DNA of 64,000 nt from positions 772,819 to 836,818 of the forward strand of contig OX638318.1 of the NCBI GenBank assembly GCA_951812585.1, read 5' to 3'. Position 1 is the first letter of the stretch. The number at the start of each line of letters is the position of its first letter. This document shows, piece by piece, positions 33,959 through 43,493 of this stretch. The notes beneath the pieces are model-generated. The model was not told where the DNA came from. It did not search any database and worked only from the letters and a program-made list of their open reading frames with translations. The stretch is from Rhodothermales bacterium (GTDB lineage Bacteria > Bacteroidota > Rhodothermia > Rhodothermales > Bin80). Both the position numbers and the translations under genes were made by a program.

Positions 33959-36900
33959 TTATCCGAAGAGGGCCCGATCTGGCCGGGCAACATAGTCTTC
34001 GTGCAGGATGCTGTCCAGAGTGGCTGTCAACTGATCCGCATCGGCCTGGTTGAAGGCCAACGGAGGCTTGATCTTGAGCACATTGTGGAAAGGCCCATCG
34101 GTCGAAATCAAGACGCCGCGATCGCGCATCCTGTTGGTCACATACGCCGCCACGTCCGAGGCCGGTGTGCGCAGCTTTCGATCCAAGACCAGCTCTACGC
34201 CCAGAAATAATCCGCGGCCGCGTACATCGCCCATGACCGGGTGCACCCGCTGCAGTGCCTTCAGGCGCGCAAAGAGATACCGGCCCGTGTTCAGAGCTTT
34301 CTCTTGGAGCCCCTCGTCTTCAATGACATCCAGCACAGCCATTCCTATGGCGCACGACACCGGGTTGCCGCCAAAGGTGCTGAAGAACTCCATCCCGTTG
34401 TTGAAGGAGTCGGCAATGGCGCGCGTGGTCACAACGGCCGCTAGGGGATGCCCGTTGCCCATGGGCTTGCCGAGCACGACGATGTCCGGGACAACACCCT
34501 GGGTTTCGAAGCCCCAGAAATGCGTCCCCACGCGCCCAAAGCCTACCTGTACCTCGTCCGCAATGCAAACCCCGCCCCGCTGCCGCACATGATGATATAC
34601 CTGCTGCAAATAGCCCGGTGGAAACTCAATCTGTCCGCCACATCCCAGCAATGATTCGCAGATGAACGCGCACAGTGGCTGGCCGAGTTCGTCCGCAGCA
34701 TCACGGACGCTTTCAGCGTAGCGTACCGCCGCATCCGGTCCCCGGTACGGCCCGCGATACGTATCGGGAGCCAAGGCGACTTTCCCATGCGGAGGAGCTC
34801 CCTGGCCGCCTGGGCCATCAAACTTGTAGGGACTGATGGCAATAAGCGAAGTCAGATGCCCGTGATACGCACCGTCCAGAACAACAATACCAGCCGCATT
34901 GGTATGCGCATGCGCTAGACGCAGCGCCAAATCGTTGGCCTCGCTCCCCGAATTGACAAAGAAGCACACCTCCAGCGGATCGGGCAAGAGCCCCGCCAAG
35001 CGCGCGGCATACCGTACGAGCACCTCATGCAGATAACGCGTATTCGTATTGAGAACACGCTGCTGCCGCTCCGCCGCGCGCACCACCCGCGGATGGCAGT
35101 GTCCAACATGCGGCACGTTGTTGACAGCATCCAGGTAGGATCGGCCCGTAGCGTCGTACAGGCGCTGCCCAAAGCCTCGCACGATGTGCAACGGCGTGCG
35201 GTAGCTGATACTGAGGTTTGCGCCGATGTGCTTGTGACGACGCTTTTGAATCTCGTCCAACGCCCAGCCCCGGGCGGACAAGCATGAAGCAGGAATCCCC
35301 AGCAAAAGGTTGGGGTCCGGGCAGATTCCCAGCCAGACAGCGCGCTGACTCACCGGTGCCACACCGAACCATTCGCCATCCTCGTCCAAAAGGTCGCCCA
35401 ACAGCTGAAAATGGAGATGAGGGACCCAGCCGCCATTCTCTTCTGGCGCGCCCAGCGCAGCGAACTGCTGCCCCAGGCATACTACCGCCCCAAGTTCCAG
35501 CGCATCTACGGATTGGTGGCTCAGATGGCCGTACAAAGTATAGAATACGCCATCTGGTATGTCGTGTCGCAGGATCACGAGGCCACCGAAGTCGAGCGGC
35601 GCGGTACACTTTTGCAACGCATGAACAGTGCCGTCCAACGGCGCAAACACGGGCGAACCCGCTTCCTGAAAAAGATCTATGCCCAGATGAATGGTCCGCC
35701 GCTCTTCAAAATCGTTGTGCGCGTGCAGAAACTGCGCCGCTGTATAGGCGAGGCGCGGCTCGTCATAGCACCCGACGCCTACCGCTGCACCCGCGTTGCG
35801 AATCCGTGTAAACAGCGTCTGGGCCGCTTGACCTATGTCTTGTGCGGGCATCCCCAGCGTGGGACTCGCTACGCTTGCGTCTATCACTAGCGGAACGACC
35901 TTTCGGACATCCGGCAATACTACGGGCGCAAACGTGTCGGCCCGCTGCTTCAGCCATGTGACTGCGCGCGCTGCGGGCGGGCACACGGTCAGTCCGCAGG
36001 CCTCCCTGAACCGGTACCATGCCAGCCGCCGCGACCCTGCGGCCAAACGCTCCAGGAGTGCCCAGGCAGGCTCCTCGCTGATGTTCAGGTATGCGTTGTC
36101 CGGCTCCATGGACGCCCGATGGGCCGACATCAGCACGCTGGTGCACAGCCTGGCGACCACAAGGTCGTACAAGCACGCGACCTCAGATTCATGAAGCGGG
36201 AATACACGATGATACCCGCGAAGCACCGACGCTGCAGCACCCACCGGATCGGCCTTGTCGAGCATCACATATGTCGCAGCAATCGCAACCTCGCACACGA
36301 CAGGCGTGCGCACCATATCCCCAAAGTCGATGAGCCCCGTAACGCGCGCGTCGTACCCTGCGCCACCAACGAGCACATTGTAGTCGTTGGCATCATTGTG
36401 GATGACAGCCTTGCGCAAAAATCGCAATAACGGCAAGACAGTGTCTTCAAAGTAGTCCAGGCAACGGGCCACAAGCGCTTGCCTTGTGCCCTCAGCCAGG
36501 TAGGGCAAATAGCTTCGCAGCGCCGCGGCATGCTGCAAATCCCAAGCGAAACGGCGATCCGCGTGGGGGTGCTCAAATCCTGCCAGATCAGTATCCAGCC
36601 CGCCTAGAAAAGCCCCCAGCCCTTCCAGAAGAGAGGGCAATTGCGGCCGAACGCTGCCTAACGTGCGGCCCTCGATAAAGGTGACCATCCAGACGTGATG
36701 GCGCCGTCCGGTCGCCGCGGCAACCTGCGCTGTGCACGCCCCGGTTCGCGTACGCTGTACCTGGGCGAAGTCGGTGCGACGCTGGGCCAAATGTGCCAGC
36801 GCCTCCTGCTGCATGTCAATCACAGCAGGATCAGCGGCTTCATTGGCACACTTGAGCACAAAGCGACCCTGATTGCCGCGGATCAGGAAGTTCTGATCCG

Positions 36901-37042
36901 CATAACTGGGCAGGCGGTGGGCTGTGCCTTCGATGCCAAAATACTCCCTGGCGATTCGCTCTGCTTCGGCGGCACGAAGCGCCGGGGCCCTGCTCTGCTG
37001 CAGCCCGCCGCAGATAAGGTCAGGATTCGGTGGGCTACGCAT
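33959..37042 (-). CDS. Fusion of APH-type kinase, M23 peptidase-like domain and class III aminotransferase-fold enzyme
   Basis: From the ATG at 37042 (1027 residues; the frame is open 17 codons further) three domains follow. Residues about 28-360 are an APH/hydroxylysine-kinase-like phosphotransferase (HNDANDYN with His215, Asp217 and Asn222; then LIDFGD). Residues about 440-550 are an M23/LytM-like domain with intact zinc ligands (HLGID, HLH; His452, Asp456, His544). Residues about 595-1015 are a class III PLP enzyme ([10 protein letters not shown], Lys859 in VLGKPMG). Related fusions are considered to phosphorylate an amino alcohol or hydroxy amino acid and then cleave it like ethanolamine-phosphate or phosphohydroxylysine phospho-lyases (family knowledge). 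Its start overlaps the stop of the aldolase gene by eight bases. Confidence 0.88.
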   Translation of the reverse strand: MRSPPNPDLICGGLQQSRAPALRAAEAERIAREYFGIEGTAHRLPSYADQNFLIRGNQGRFVLKCANEAADPAVIDMQQEALAHLAQRRTDFAQVQRTRTGACTAQVAAATGRRHHVWMVTFIEGRTLGSVRPQLPSLLEGLGAFLGGLDTDLAGFEHPHADRRFAWDLQHAAALRSYLPYLAEGTRQALVARCLDYFEDTVLPLLRFLRKAVIHNDANDYNVLVGGAGYDARVTGLIDFGDMVRTPVVCEVAIAATYVMLDKADPVGAAASVLRGYHRVFPLHESEVACLYDLVVARLCTSVLMSAHRASMEPDNAYLNISEEPAWALLERLAAGSRRLAWYRFREACGLTVCPPAARAVTWLKQRADTFAPVVLPDVRKVVPLVIDASVASPTLGMPAQDIGQAAQTLFTRIRNAGAAVGVGCYDEPRLAYTAAQFLHAHNDFEERRTIHLGIDLFQEAGSPVFAPLDGTVHALQKCTAPLDFGGLVILRHDIPDGVFYTLYGHLSHQSVDALELGAVVCLGQQFAALGAPEENGGWVPHLHFQLLGDLLDEDGEWFGVAPVSQRAVWLGICPDPNLLLGIPASCLSARGWALDEIQKRRHKHIGANLSISYRTPLHIVRGFGQRLYDATGRSYLDAVNNVPHVGHCHPRVVRAAERQQRVLNTNTRYLHEVLVRYAARLAGLLPDPLEVCFFVNSGSEANDLALRLAHAHTNAAGIVVLDGAYHGHLTSLIAISPYKFDGPGGQGAPPHGKVALAPDTYRGPYRGPDAAVRYAESVRDAADELGQPLCAFICESLLGCGGQIEFPPGYLQQVYHHVRQRGGVCIADEVQVGFGRVGTHFWGFETQGVVPDIVVLGKPMGNGHPLAAVVTTRAIADSFNNGMEFFSTFGGNPVSCAIGMAVLDVIEDEGLQEKALNTGRYLFARLKALQRVHPVMGDVRGRGLFLGVELVLDRKLRTPASDVAAYVTNRMRDRGVLISTDGPFHNVLKIKPPLAFNQADADQLTATLDSILHEDYVARPDRALFG

Positions 37043-37952
37043 GGCGCAAGGACCGGGCCACCTGCATAGCCACCGGTGCCAGCGCGCGGGCACCCGCTGC
37101 GCCGAGCGGCATGTGGGGTGGTCTGACCTGACGCCACTTCGGCTCGCGCGAAAGCTGCGCCATGATGCTCTTGAGCCCTGGTATCACCGGATGGGCCTCC
37201 ACAGCCCGGCGGATGCCTGTGATCTCTTCAAGCAGCGCGGACGAACCCGTGCCGTGCCCGTGCCGGTAGAGCCGCTGGGCAAGGCTGCAGGTGATATTGA
37301 TCGTTGCGCTGATGCACCCCGATCCGCCCGCCTCCAGCACCGGCAGCAGAAACTGTTCCGTACCTGCAAAAAAGCGGAGGCCCGGAAATTCGGCCATCAC
37401 CGCCAGCATATGGCGCAAATCGCCGCTTGAATCCTTGAATCCGGCAATGCAGCGTGGATACGCCGCGCGCAGCCGCGCAATGAGCGCATTGCTCAGCGGC
37501 ACCGCACTCATCTGAGGAAAATGGTACAAGTAAATTCTGAGGTCCGCATCGCCCGCAGCCTGAATCTGCTGATCGAAGGCCGCATACAGCCCGTCATTCG
37601 AGGGCTTTTTGTAGTAGAACGGCGGCAAGGTGAGCACATGCTTGATGCCGCAGGCCAAGGCATGGCGCGTTAGCGCGATGGTGTCGGACACGGCCGCACA
37701 TCCCGTGCCGACCATCAGGCGATCCCGCGGTAGCCCAGACGAGAGCAGCCGCTCTATGGCCGCTTGCCGCTCTGAAACGCTGAAGGAGGTGGCCTCGCCG
37801 GTAGTGCCCATCAGCACGACGCCGTCGCATCCGTGTGACAGCAGCCATTGCACATGCTGCGCAAAAGCCTTGTGGCATATGGACTGATCCGCATTAAGCG
37901 GCGTAAGGCTGGCCGCATAAATGCCATCAGGTATCTGATAATCCATAGCCAT
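37035..37952 (-). CDS. DHDPS/N-acetylneuraminate lyase-family class I aldolase
   Basis: A 305-residue TIM-barrel protein. Lys173 in GFKDSSGD is the Schiff-base lysine and Tyr143 in YLYHFP the conserved tyrosine; GTTGEATS at about 49-56 binds the pyruvate carboxylate. It condenses or cleaves a pyruvate-containing compound. It is probably not the biosynthetic DapA, because it is encoded in a catabolic-looking operon between galactokinase and the kinase-phospholyase fusion. A hydroxyproline- or sugar-acid-type aldolase/dehydratase is more likely (inference). Confidence 0.88.
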   Translation of the reverse strand: MAMDYQIPDGIYAASLTPLNADQSICHKAFAQHVQWLLSHGCDGVVLMGTTGEATSFSVSERQAAIERLLSSGLPRDRLMVGTGCAAVSDTIALTRHALACGIKHVLTLPPFYYKKPSNDGLYAAFDQQIQAAGDADLRIYLYHFPQMSAVPLSNALIARLRAAYPRCIAGFKDSSGDLRHMLAVMAEFPGLRFFAGTEQFLLPVLEAGGSGCISATINITCSLAQRLYRHGHGTGSSALLEEITGIRRAVEAHPVIPGLKSIMAQLSREPKWRQVRPPHMPLGAAGARALAPVAMQVARSLRHA

Positions 37953-37964
37953 AGATGGGTAGCG

Positions 37965-39152
37965 CTATGCTGGTCGAACCATACCTGCTTGCAGGCTGTC
38001 CCTAAGCTCGTATATGCGGGGCTCACGCTTAAACGCCTGCTGGTAGGCCTGGGTCGCCGCTTCGCGAAGATCCTCACAGGTATCTTCTCGAACAACATTG
38101 ATGGTGCAGCCGCCAAAACCGCCGCCCGTCATACGTGCGCCAAGCACGCCGGGCACTGCAAGCGCTGTCTCCACCAGAAAGTCCAGCTCAGCGCAACTGA
38201 CTTCGTACAGATCGCGCAGGCTGACATGCGATGCGGTGAAGAGCCTGCCCAGTGCGGCCCAGTCCCGTTGCGTCAGTGCTGCTGCTGCTGCATGCACACG
38301 CGCATCTTCGTCCACCGCATGCACTGCGCGATTGCGCAGCACGGCTGGCTTCAGACGCTCTGCCATCTTGCGATCCATCGCACAGAGGGATCGCAGCGAA
38401 GCCCCATGCCGGCGACCCAGCGTCAACGCCGCACTGCATTCCTGGCGGCGCTCGTTGTACCGGGAGGCAGCCAAGGCTCTGCGCACACCACTGTCAATAA
38501 GCATCAGGCGCGCCCCGTGGGCCGGGATAGGGACCTGTTCGTATGCCAGCGTGTCGCACGACAGCAAAAGCGCATGATGCGGCCTGCCGAGTCGGGACGC
38601 CATCTGATCCATGATGCCGCACTGCACACCCGCGTACACCTGCTCCACGCGCTGGGCCATGCGCGCCATCTCAATGGGATCAATGTCCGTCCCGGTGACC
38701 GCTTCGAACGCCAGCCCGGTCGCTATGCACAGCGCTGCAGAAGAGCTCAGCCCCGCGCCTAGCGGAATATCCCCGTATACGTCGAGGGCTAGCGCCGGTG
38801 CAAACGCTGCGTGCCGCGCCATTTCGCACAGCATGCCCGCCACGTAGCGCACCCAGGAGCCCGCTGGCGCTGTGGGCACGGTGCCAACCGCAAACGTGCA
38901 GCTTTCACGGAAATTCAGAGAGGTGATCCGGTGCTCCCGATGTGCGCGCTTGCGCGCGGCTATGCCTACGACCCTGCCAATCGGAATGGGCAATACATGC
39001 CCGCCGTTGTAGTCGATGTGCTCGCCGATGAGATTCACGCGGCCGGGAGCCTGCACCATGCTGAAGCGGGATAAAGACGCCCTGCCGCCGACCGCGTCAC
39101 GCAGCATGCAGACCACCGGTGTACGGCCTTGAACATATTCAACCATAGGCAC
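37965..39152 (-). CDS. galK: Galactokinase (GHMP kinase family)
   Basis: A 395-residue GHMP kinase with the galactokinase signature GRVNLIGEHIDYNGGHVLP near residue 37, the ATP loop PLGAGLSSSAAL and the C-terminal GGFGGCTI. It phosphorylates D-galactose at C1 at the entry of the Leloir pathway. The other Leloir genes (galT, galE) are not adjacent. It is the first gene of a minus-strand operon with the aldolase and the fusion enzyme, and it diverges from the GcvT-like gene. Confidence 0.9.
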   Translation of the reverse strand: MPMVEYVQGRTPVVCMLRDAVGGRASLSRFSMVQAPGRVNLIGEHIDYNGGHVLPIPIGRVVGIAARKRAHREHRITSLNFRESCTFAVGTVPTAPAGSWVRYVAGMLCEMARHAAFAPALALDVYGDIPLGAGLSSSAALCIATGLAFEAVTGTDIDPIEMARMAQRVEQVYAGVQCGIMDQMASRLGRPHHALLLSCDTLAYEQVPIPAHGARLMLIDSGVRRALAASRYNERRQECSAALTLGRRHGASLRSLCAMDRKMAERLKPAVLRNRAVHAVDEDARVHAAAAALTQRDWAALGRLFTASHVSLRDLYEVSCAELDFLVETALAVPGVLGARMTGGGFGGCTINVVREDTCEDLREAATQAYQQAFKREPRIYELRDSLQAGMVRPA

Positions 39153-39214
39153 TGGATTCCCAGATGCATTTGGCAGTCCGTACCTTACGGCTTGGTGCCC
39201 CTCGCAATGGATCC

Positions 39215-40417
39215 ATGGTCAAGTCACCCTTCTTTGCGCGTCAGATGGCACTCTGCAAAAGCATGCGCTGGAAGCTGTGGTCCGGCTTCTACGCAGTGGA
39301 CTCCTACCGCGTGCAGCACGAGCTGGAGTATTTCGCCGTGCGCAGCGCAGCAGGGCTTTTGGACGTAACGCCGCTGTGCAAATACCGGGTGTACGGCAAA
39401 GATAGTGCGGCCTTCCTTGCCCAGGTTGTGGTACGCGACATCACCCGGTTGCAGGTCGGACGCGTTGCCTATACATGCTGGTGCGATAATGACGGAAAAG
39501 TCGTCGGCGATGGCACGGTAATGCGGCGCGGCGAATCAGAGTTCTTTGTCACCACGACCGATCCATGCTATGACTGGTTGTGTGCCTTCTTGCCGGGCTA
39601 CGAGGCCCACGTGGATGAGGTCACGGATCAGGTCGCAGCGCTGGCGCTCCAAGGCCCCTACGCGCGTGAAATCCTGCAGGCCGCTGCGGAAACTGACATC
39701 ACACGCATGCGGTACTTTGCTACGCAGGCGGCCACGATCAGCGGCTGTCCGGCCTGGGTGTCGCGCACTGGGTATACCGGCGACCTGGGCTACGAAATAT
39801 GGACGGATCACGCATTTGCACTGCGCATATGGGATGCACTTATGGCCACTGGCGCAGACTATGCGCTCAGGCCTATTGGCCTGATGGCGCTCGACATGTG
39901 CCGCCTGGAAGCCGGCCTCGTCCTAAAGCATGTCGACTATCACAGCGCAATACATGCGCTGATCGATGCGCGCAAGTCCTCGCCCTACGAGCTCAGCTTA
40001 GGCTGGACCGTGCATTTGGACCGCATACCCTTTAATGGGCAGGCCGCGCTTCGAAGGGAAAAGGAGTCTGGGCCCCGATGGGCGCTAGTCGGTCTTGATA
40101 TCGACTGGTCCGAAACAGAAGCCCTCTACACGAAGGCCGGCTTGCCGCCATCACTTTGCACGGAACCGTGGCGCACTTCGGTCCCCGTATATCGTGATGC
40201 CGCGCGGCAGCACCAGGTAGGCTACGCTACCAGCGGCACCTGGTCTCCACTGCTGAAAAAGAACATCGCGCTCGCCAGCATCCGCGCAGGGCATGCAGCA
40301 CCAGGCACCCAGCTTCAGTTCGTCCTGCAGGTGGAGCATGTACACCATTCCGTGACCGCCACCGTGGGGCCGCCGCGATTCTTCAACCCCGCCCGAAAAA
40401 CCAGCATGCCGCCATGA
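39215..40417 (+). CDS. GcvT-like folate-dependent aminomethyltransferase family protein
   Basis: A protein of about 400 residues of the GcvT/DMGDH-C/YgfZ superfamily. Typical segments are GLLDVTPLCKYRVYGKDS, ALQGPYAREIL, SRTGYTGDLGYEIW and RLEAGL. In glycine cleavage the family transfers a methylene group to tetrahydrofolate; relatives demethylate betaine-like compounds. No gcvH or gcvP is nearby, so a catabolic C1-transfer role is more likely than the glycine cleavage system (inference). I prefer the ATG at 39215. Its stop overlaps the ATG of the next gene (ATGA). Confidence 0.85.
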   Translation: MVKSPFFARQMALCKSMRWKLWSGFYAVDSYRVQHELEYFAVRSAAGLLDVTPLCKYRVYGKDSAAFLAQVVVRDITRLQVGRVAYTCWCDNDGKVVGDGTVMRRGESEFFVTTTDPCYDWLCAFLPGYEAHVDEVTDQVAALALQGPYAREILQAAAETDITRMRYFATQAATISGCPAWVSRTGYTGDLGYEIWTDHAFALRIWDALMATGADYALRPIGLMALDMCRLEAGLVLKHVDYHSAIHALIDARKSSPYELSLGWTVHLDRIPFNGQAALRREKESGPRWALVGLDIDWSETEALYTKAGLPPSLCTEPWRTSVPVYRDAARQHQVGYATSGTWSPLLKKNIALASIRAGHAAPGTQLQFVLQVEHVHHSVTATVGPPRFFNPARKTSMPP

Positions 40418-41997
40418 AGGCAAACCACCGCTACGATGCCATCGTCGTCGGTGCCGGCCACAACGGGCTGATCTGTGCGGCGTACCTCGCCAAGGCCGGA
40501 CGCCGGGTCCTGGTGGTCGAACGGCGCCATGTGCTGGGTGGTGCTGCAGTATCCGAATCACTTTACCCTGGGTTTACGTTTTCGGTAGCGTCGTATGTCG
40601 TAAGCCTTTTCCGGCCGCACATCATCCGGGAGCTTGACTTGGCCCGGCATGGCTACCATGTCATCCCGATAGACTGCGCCTTCCAACCCCTGCACGACGG
40701 CCCCGGCCTAGCCCGCTGGGCCGATCCAGAGCGGACGCGACGAGAGATCGCGCATTTCAGCCGCAAGGACGCAGAAGTATATCCTGAGTTCAGCCGCGTG
40801 ATGACCCGCATGGGCCAGTTGGCCAAAGCAGTTATTGATGGCCCGCCTCCTGCACTGGGATCATTGCATCCGCGCGATATCGGCACGCTGGTGAGGCTGT
40901 GGCGGGCTTTCAAGCGCCTCGGCCCCGACCTGCAGCGCGCGGCTATCAAGCTCTTCACCATGAGCGCAGCGGATTTTCTGGACTTGTGGTTTGAGTCGCC
41001 GATCCTTAAGGGCCCCCTCGCGGCCAGCGGCGTCATCGGCACCTTCAAGGGGGTCCGCACGCCCGGTACGGCCTATGTCCTCCTGCACCACTACATGGGC
41101 GAGATTGACGGGGCCTTTCGGTCGTGGGGCTTTGCGCGCGGCGGTACCGGCAGCGTAAGTCTGGCCTGCGCCAACGCTGCACGCACGTACGGCGCGGAGA
41201 TCCGGCTTTCGGCTCCGGTATCAGCGGTACTGCTCCAGAACGGGCGCGCCACGGGCGTGGTGCTCGAAAGCGGCGAGGAAGTGCGGGCAGAAACAGTGGT
41301 ATCCAATGTGGACCCGCGTCGCACGCTGTTTGACCTGGTAGGAGAAGCAAATCTGCCTTCAGAGACCGCTACACAGCTGCGCCGCTATACGTATGAAGGC
41401 AGCTCAGGCAAGGTCAACCTTGCCTTGGATCGTGCGCCCGAGTTTGCGTGCCGACCAGGCATTGGGGACCACCTGCGCGGCGATATTGCCATTGCACCCG
41501 ACGTTGACTACCTGGAGCGCGCCTACGATGAAGCTAAATATGGCGAATACTCTTCGCGACCCTTCATCAATGTCGTAATTCCGTCTCTGACCGATCCCTC
41601 GGTGGCCCCGCCAGGCAAGCATGTGCTCTCGTGCTTCGTTCAGTATGCACCCTATCGCCTCAACGAGGGCACCTGGGAAGAACGACGCGAAGCCTTCGGC
41701 GATACGGTTGTAGACACACTGGCAGAGTATATCCCCGGACTCAAGTCCAGCATACTCTTTCGGCAGGTTCTGACGCCTTGGGACCTTGAACAGGAGTTTG
41801 GGCTGACCGAAGGCAATATTTTCCATGGGGAGTTGAGTCTGGAGCAGCTGTTCTTTCAGCGGCCTACCCCGGAGCTTGCACATTACCGCACGCCCATCCG
41901 CAACCTCTGGCTGTGTGGATCGGGCACACATCCAGGGGGCGGCATCATGGGTGCCAGCGGTGAACTGGCGGCCAAGACCATACTTCGCCGGTCGTGA
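40414..41997 (+). CDS. FAD-dependent oxidoreductase, PYROXD2/phytoene-desaturase-like
   Basis: A 527-residue flavoprotein with the N-terminal dinucleotide fold VVGAGHNGLICAAYLAKAG and the ERR acid residue at the end of strand 2. The C-terminal segment GSGTHPGGGIMGASGELAA is the family's second FAD-binding motif. The overall pattern fits PYROXD2-like amine/phytoene oxidoreductases rather than carotenoid CrtI. It overlaps the next, related gene by four bases. Oxidation of an amine or unsaturated chain is likely; the substrate is unknown. Confidence 0.87.
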   Translation: MKANHRYDAIVVGAGHNGLICAAYLAKAGRRVLVVERRHVLGGAAVSESLYPGFTFSVASYVVSLFRPHIIRELDLARHGYHVIPIDCAFQPLHDGPGLARWADPERTRREIAHFSRKDAEVYPEFSRVMTRMGQLAKAVIDGPPPALGSLHPRDIGTLVRLWRAFKRLGPDLQRAAIKLFTMSAADFLDLWFESPILKGPLAASGVIGTFKGVRTPGTAYVLLHHYMGEIDGAFRSWGFARGGTGSVSLACANAARTYGAEIRLSAPVSAVLLQNGRATGVVLESGEEVRAETVVSNVDPRRTLFDLVGEANLPSETATQLRRYTYEGSSGKVNLALDRAPEFACRPGIGDHLRGDIAIAPDVDYLERAYDEAKYGEYSSRPFINVVIPSLTDPSVAPPGKHVLSCFVQYAPYRLNEGTWEERREAFGDTVVDTLAEYIPGLKSSILFRQVLTPWDLEQEFGLTEGNIFHGELSLEQLFFQRPTPELAHYRTPIRNLWLCGSGTHPGGGIMGASGELAAKTILRRS

Positions 41998-43457
41998 CGC
42001 ACTACGACCTCATCGTTGTCGGCGCAGGCCTCAACGGGCTTGCCGCAGCGGCCCTTTCGGCGCGGGCGGGCCGCCGCACGCTCGTCGTTGAGCAGCGGGC
42101 AACGGTCGGCGGGCTCGCAGCAGCACAGACCATTCACCCTGGCGTGAACGCGCCCGGTCCCCTGCATGACACGGGCAGCTTGGCTACCCGTCTCCTGGCA
42201 CCTTTGCGCTTGGAGAGCCACGGCCTTGCACTTAGCAACGAGCGACCCGCGCTGCATGTGCTGCTGGAGGATGGCCGGCGCATCACATGGTCGGCGAACA
42301 CTGCCGATACCCAGGCGGCCATCGCTAGGATTTCGGCCAGAGATGCCGATAGCTTCGGGCGTTATCGCGCCTTTTGCGAGGCGGTTGCGCCCGCATTCCA
42401 GAAGCTGCTGCTAAGGCCTTTGCCGGCGCGGCGGCGGGACTTTTTGCCGCTTGTGCCGCACGCCTTGGCGTGGTGGCGAAGCCGCGCGATGCATGAACTC
42501 GCGCGCATCGCACCGATTAGCGCCAAGGCATTCCTGGACCAGTATTTCGAAACCGATGCACTGAAGGCAGCGCTCGCCATTCCCGCCCTCCAAGCCGCTT
42601 TTGGCGGCCCCTTTGCGCCCTTTGGCGCGTTGCACATTCTCACACGAGAGGCGCTGGCCCGAACACAAATCGTGGACGGACCCTCGGCGCTTGCAGCCGC
42701 GCTTTTGAGCGCGGCGATGCGCCATGGCACAGAGGTCCGGACCCAGGCCCGGGTGACTGCAATCCGCCTGTCACCGACCGGTGCGGCCTGCGGCGTTCGT
42801 CTGGCCTCCGGTGAACGGCTAATAAGCGCTCACGTCGCCGCCGCATGCAGCCCGCGGGAGCTGTTCGAATCCCTTCTTCCCGACCGCAGCCACCGAAGCC
42901 GCTTTGCGCGATATGCGCACAATCCCAGAAGTCGCGGTACGACCGCCTATCTTGCTTTGGCACTGGGGGCACCGGCACCGCTACTGGCTCCCTTCGCACG
43001 CATGGCACCCGGCGTTGAAGTGCTCGAACGCGCATTCGACCACATCAAAAGCGGCGCGCTGCCAAGACAATTCGCATTGGAGATTGCTACCAGCCCCGAT
43101 GCGACGGCGCTTTCTGTACTGGTCCACCCGGTCCCTGGTAAGGGACAGATTGATTGGACAGAGGCAGCAAGGTCCGCGCTAAAGCGGCGCGTTGTCCGGC
43201 AGCTTGCTCCGTTTCTGCCGGGCAAGATTGCAGAAGCACTGCTTTTGACCCCGCAGGACATCGAAGCGCAGTATCGCCTGCCGGGCGGCCACCTGCAGCA
43301 CATCGAGCAAGCGCCCGATCAGATGCTTGTGCGGATCGCGCCGCGCTATGCTACTGCGATCACCGGGCTAGACCTCTGCGGCAGCGGCGCGCATCCAGGG
43401 GCTGCCGCAATGTGCGCCCCGGGTGCGCTCGCCGCACGTGCATTCTTGTCGCGCTAG
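41994..43457 (+). CDS. Second PYROXD2-like FAD oxidoreductase
   Basis: A 487-residue paralogue of the preceding gene, with VVGAGLNGLAAAALSARAG at the N-terminus and GSGAHPGAAAMCAPGALAA near the C-terminus. The two proteins are clearly related but far from identical, so this is an old duplication, and they may act as a heterodimer (inference from the coupled GTG start overlapping the upstream TGA). It shares the presumed catabolic operon with the GcvT-like gene. Confidence 0.87.
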   Translation: MTHYDLIVVGAGLNGLAAAALSARAGRRTLVVEQRATVGGLAAAQTIHPGVNAPGPLHDTGSLATRLLAPLRLESHGLALSNERPALHVLLEDGRRITWSANTADTQAAIARISARDADSFGRYRAFCEAVAPAFQKLLLRPLPARRRDFLPLVPHALAWWRSRAMHELARIAPISAKAFLDQYFETDALKAALAIPALQAAFGGPFAPFGALHILTREALARTQIVDGPSALAAALLSAAMRHGTEVRTQARVTAIRLSPTGAACGVRLASGERLISAHVAAACSPRELFESLLPDRSHRSRFARYAHNPRSRGTTAYLALALGAPAPLLAPFARMAPGVEVLERAFDHIKSGALPRQFALEIATSPDATALSVLVHPVPGKGQIDWTEAARSALKRRVVRQLAPFLPGKIAEALLLTPQDIEAQYRLPGGHLQHIEQAPDQMLVRIAPRYATAITGLDLCGSGAHPGAAAMCAPGALAARAFLSR

Positions 43458-43493
43458 AAACCACGCGCGCAGGCTATCCGTACTACCGCATCC

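Noticed and set aside
33959-37042. An aminoglycoside resistance phosphotransferase
   Set aside because: The APH-like domain is fused to M23 and class III PLP domains, a pattern of amino-compound metabolism rather than drug resistance.
37035-37952. Biosynthetic dihydrodipicolinate synthase (dapA)
   Set aside because: Family residues fit, but the operon context with galactokinase and a kinase-lyase fusion argues for another member of the superfamily.
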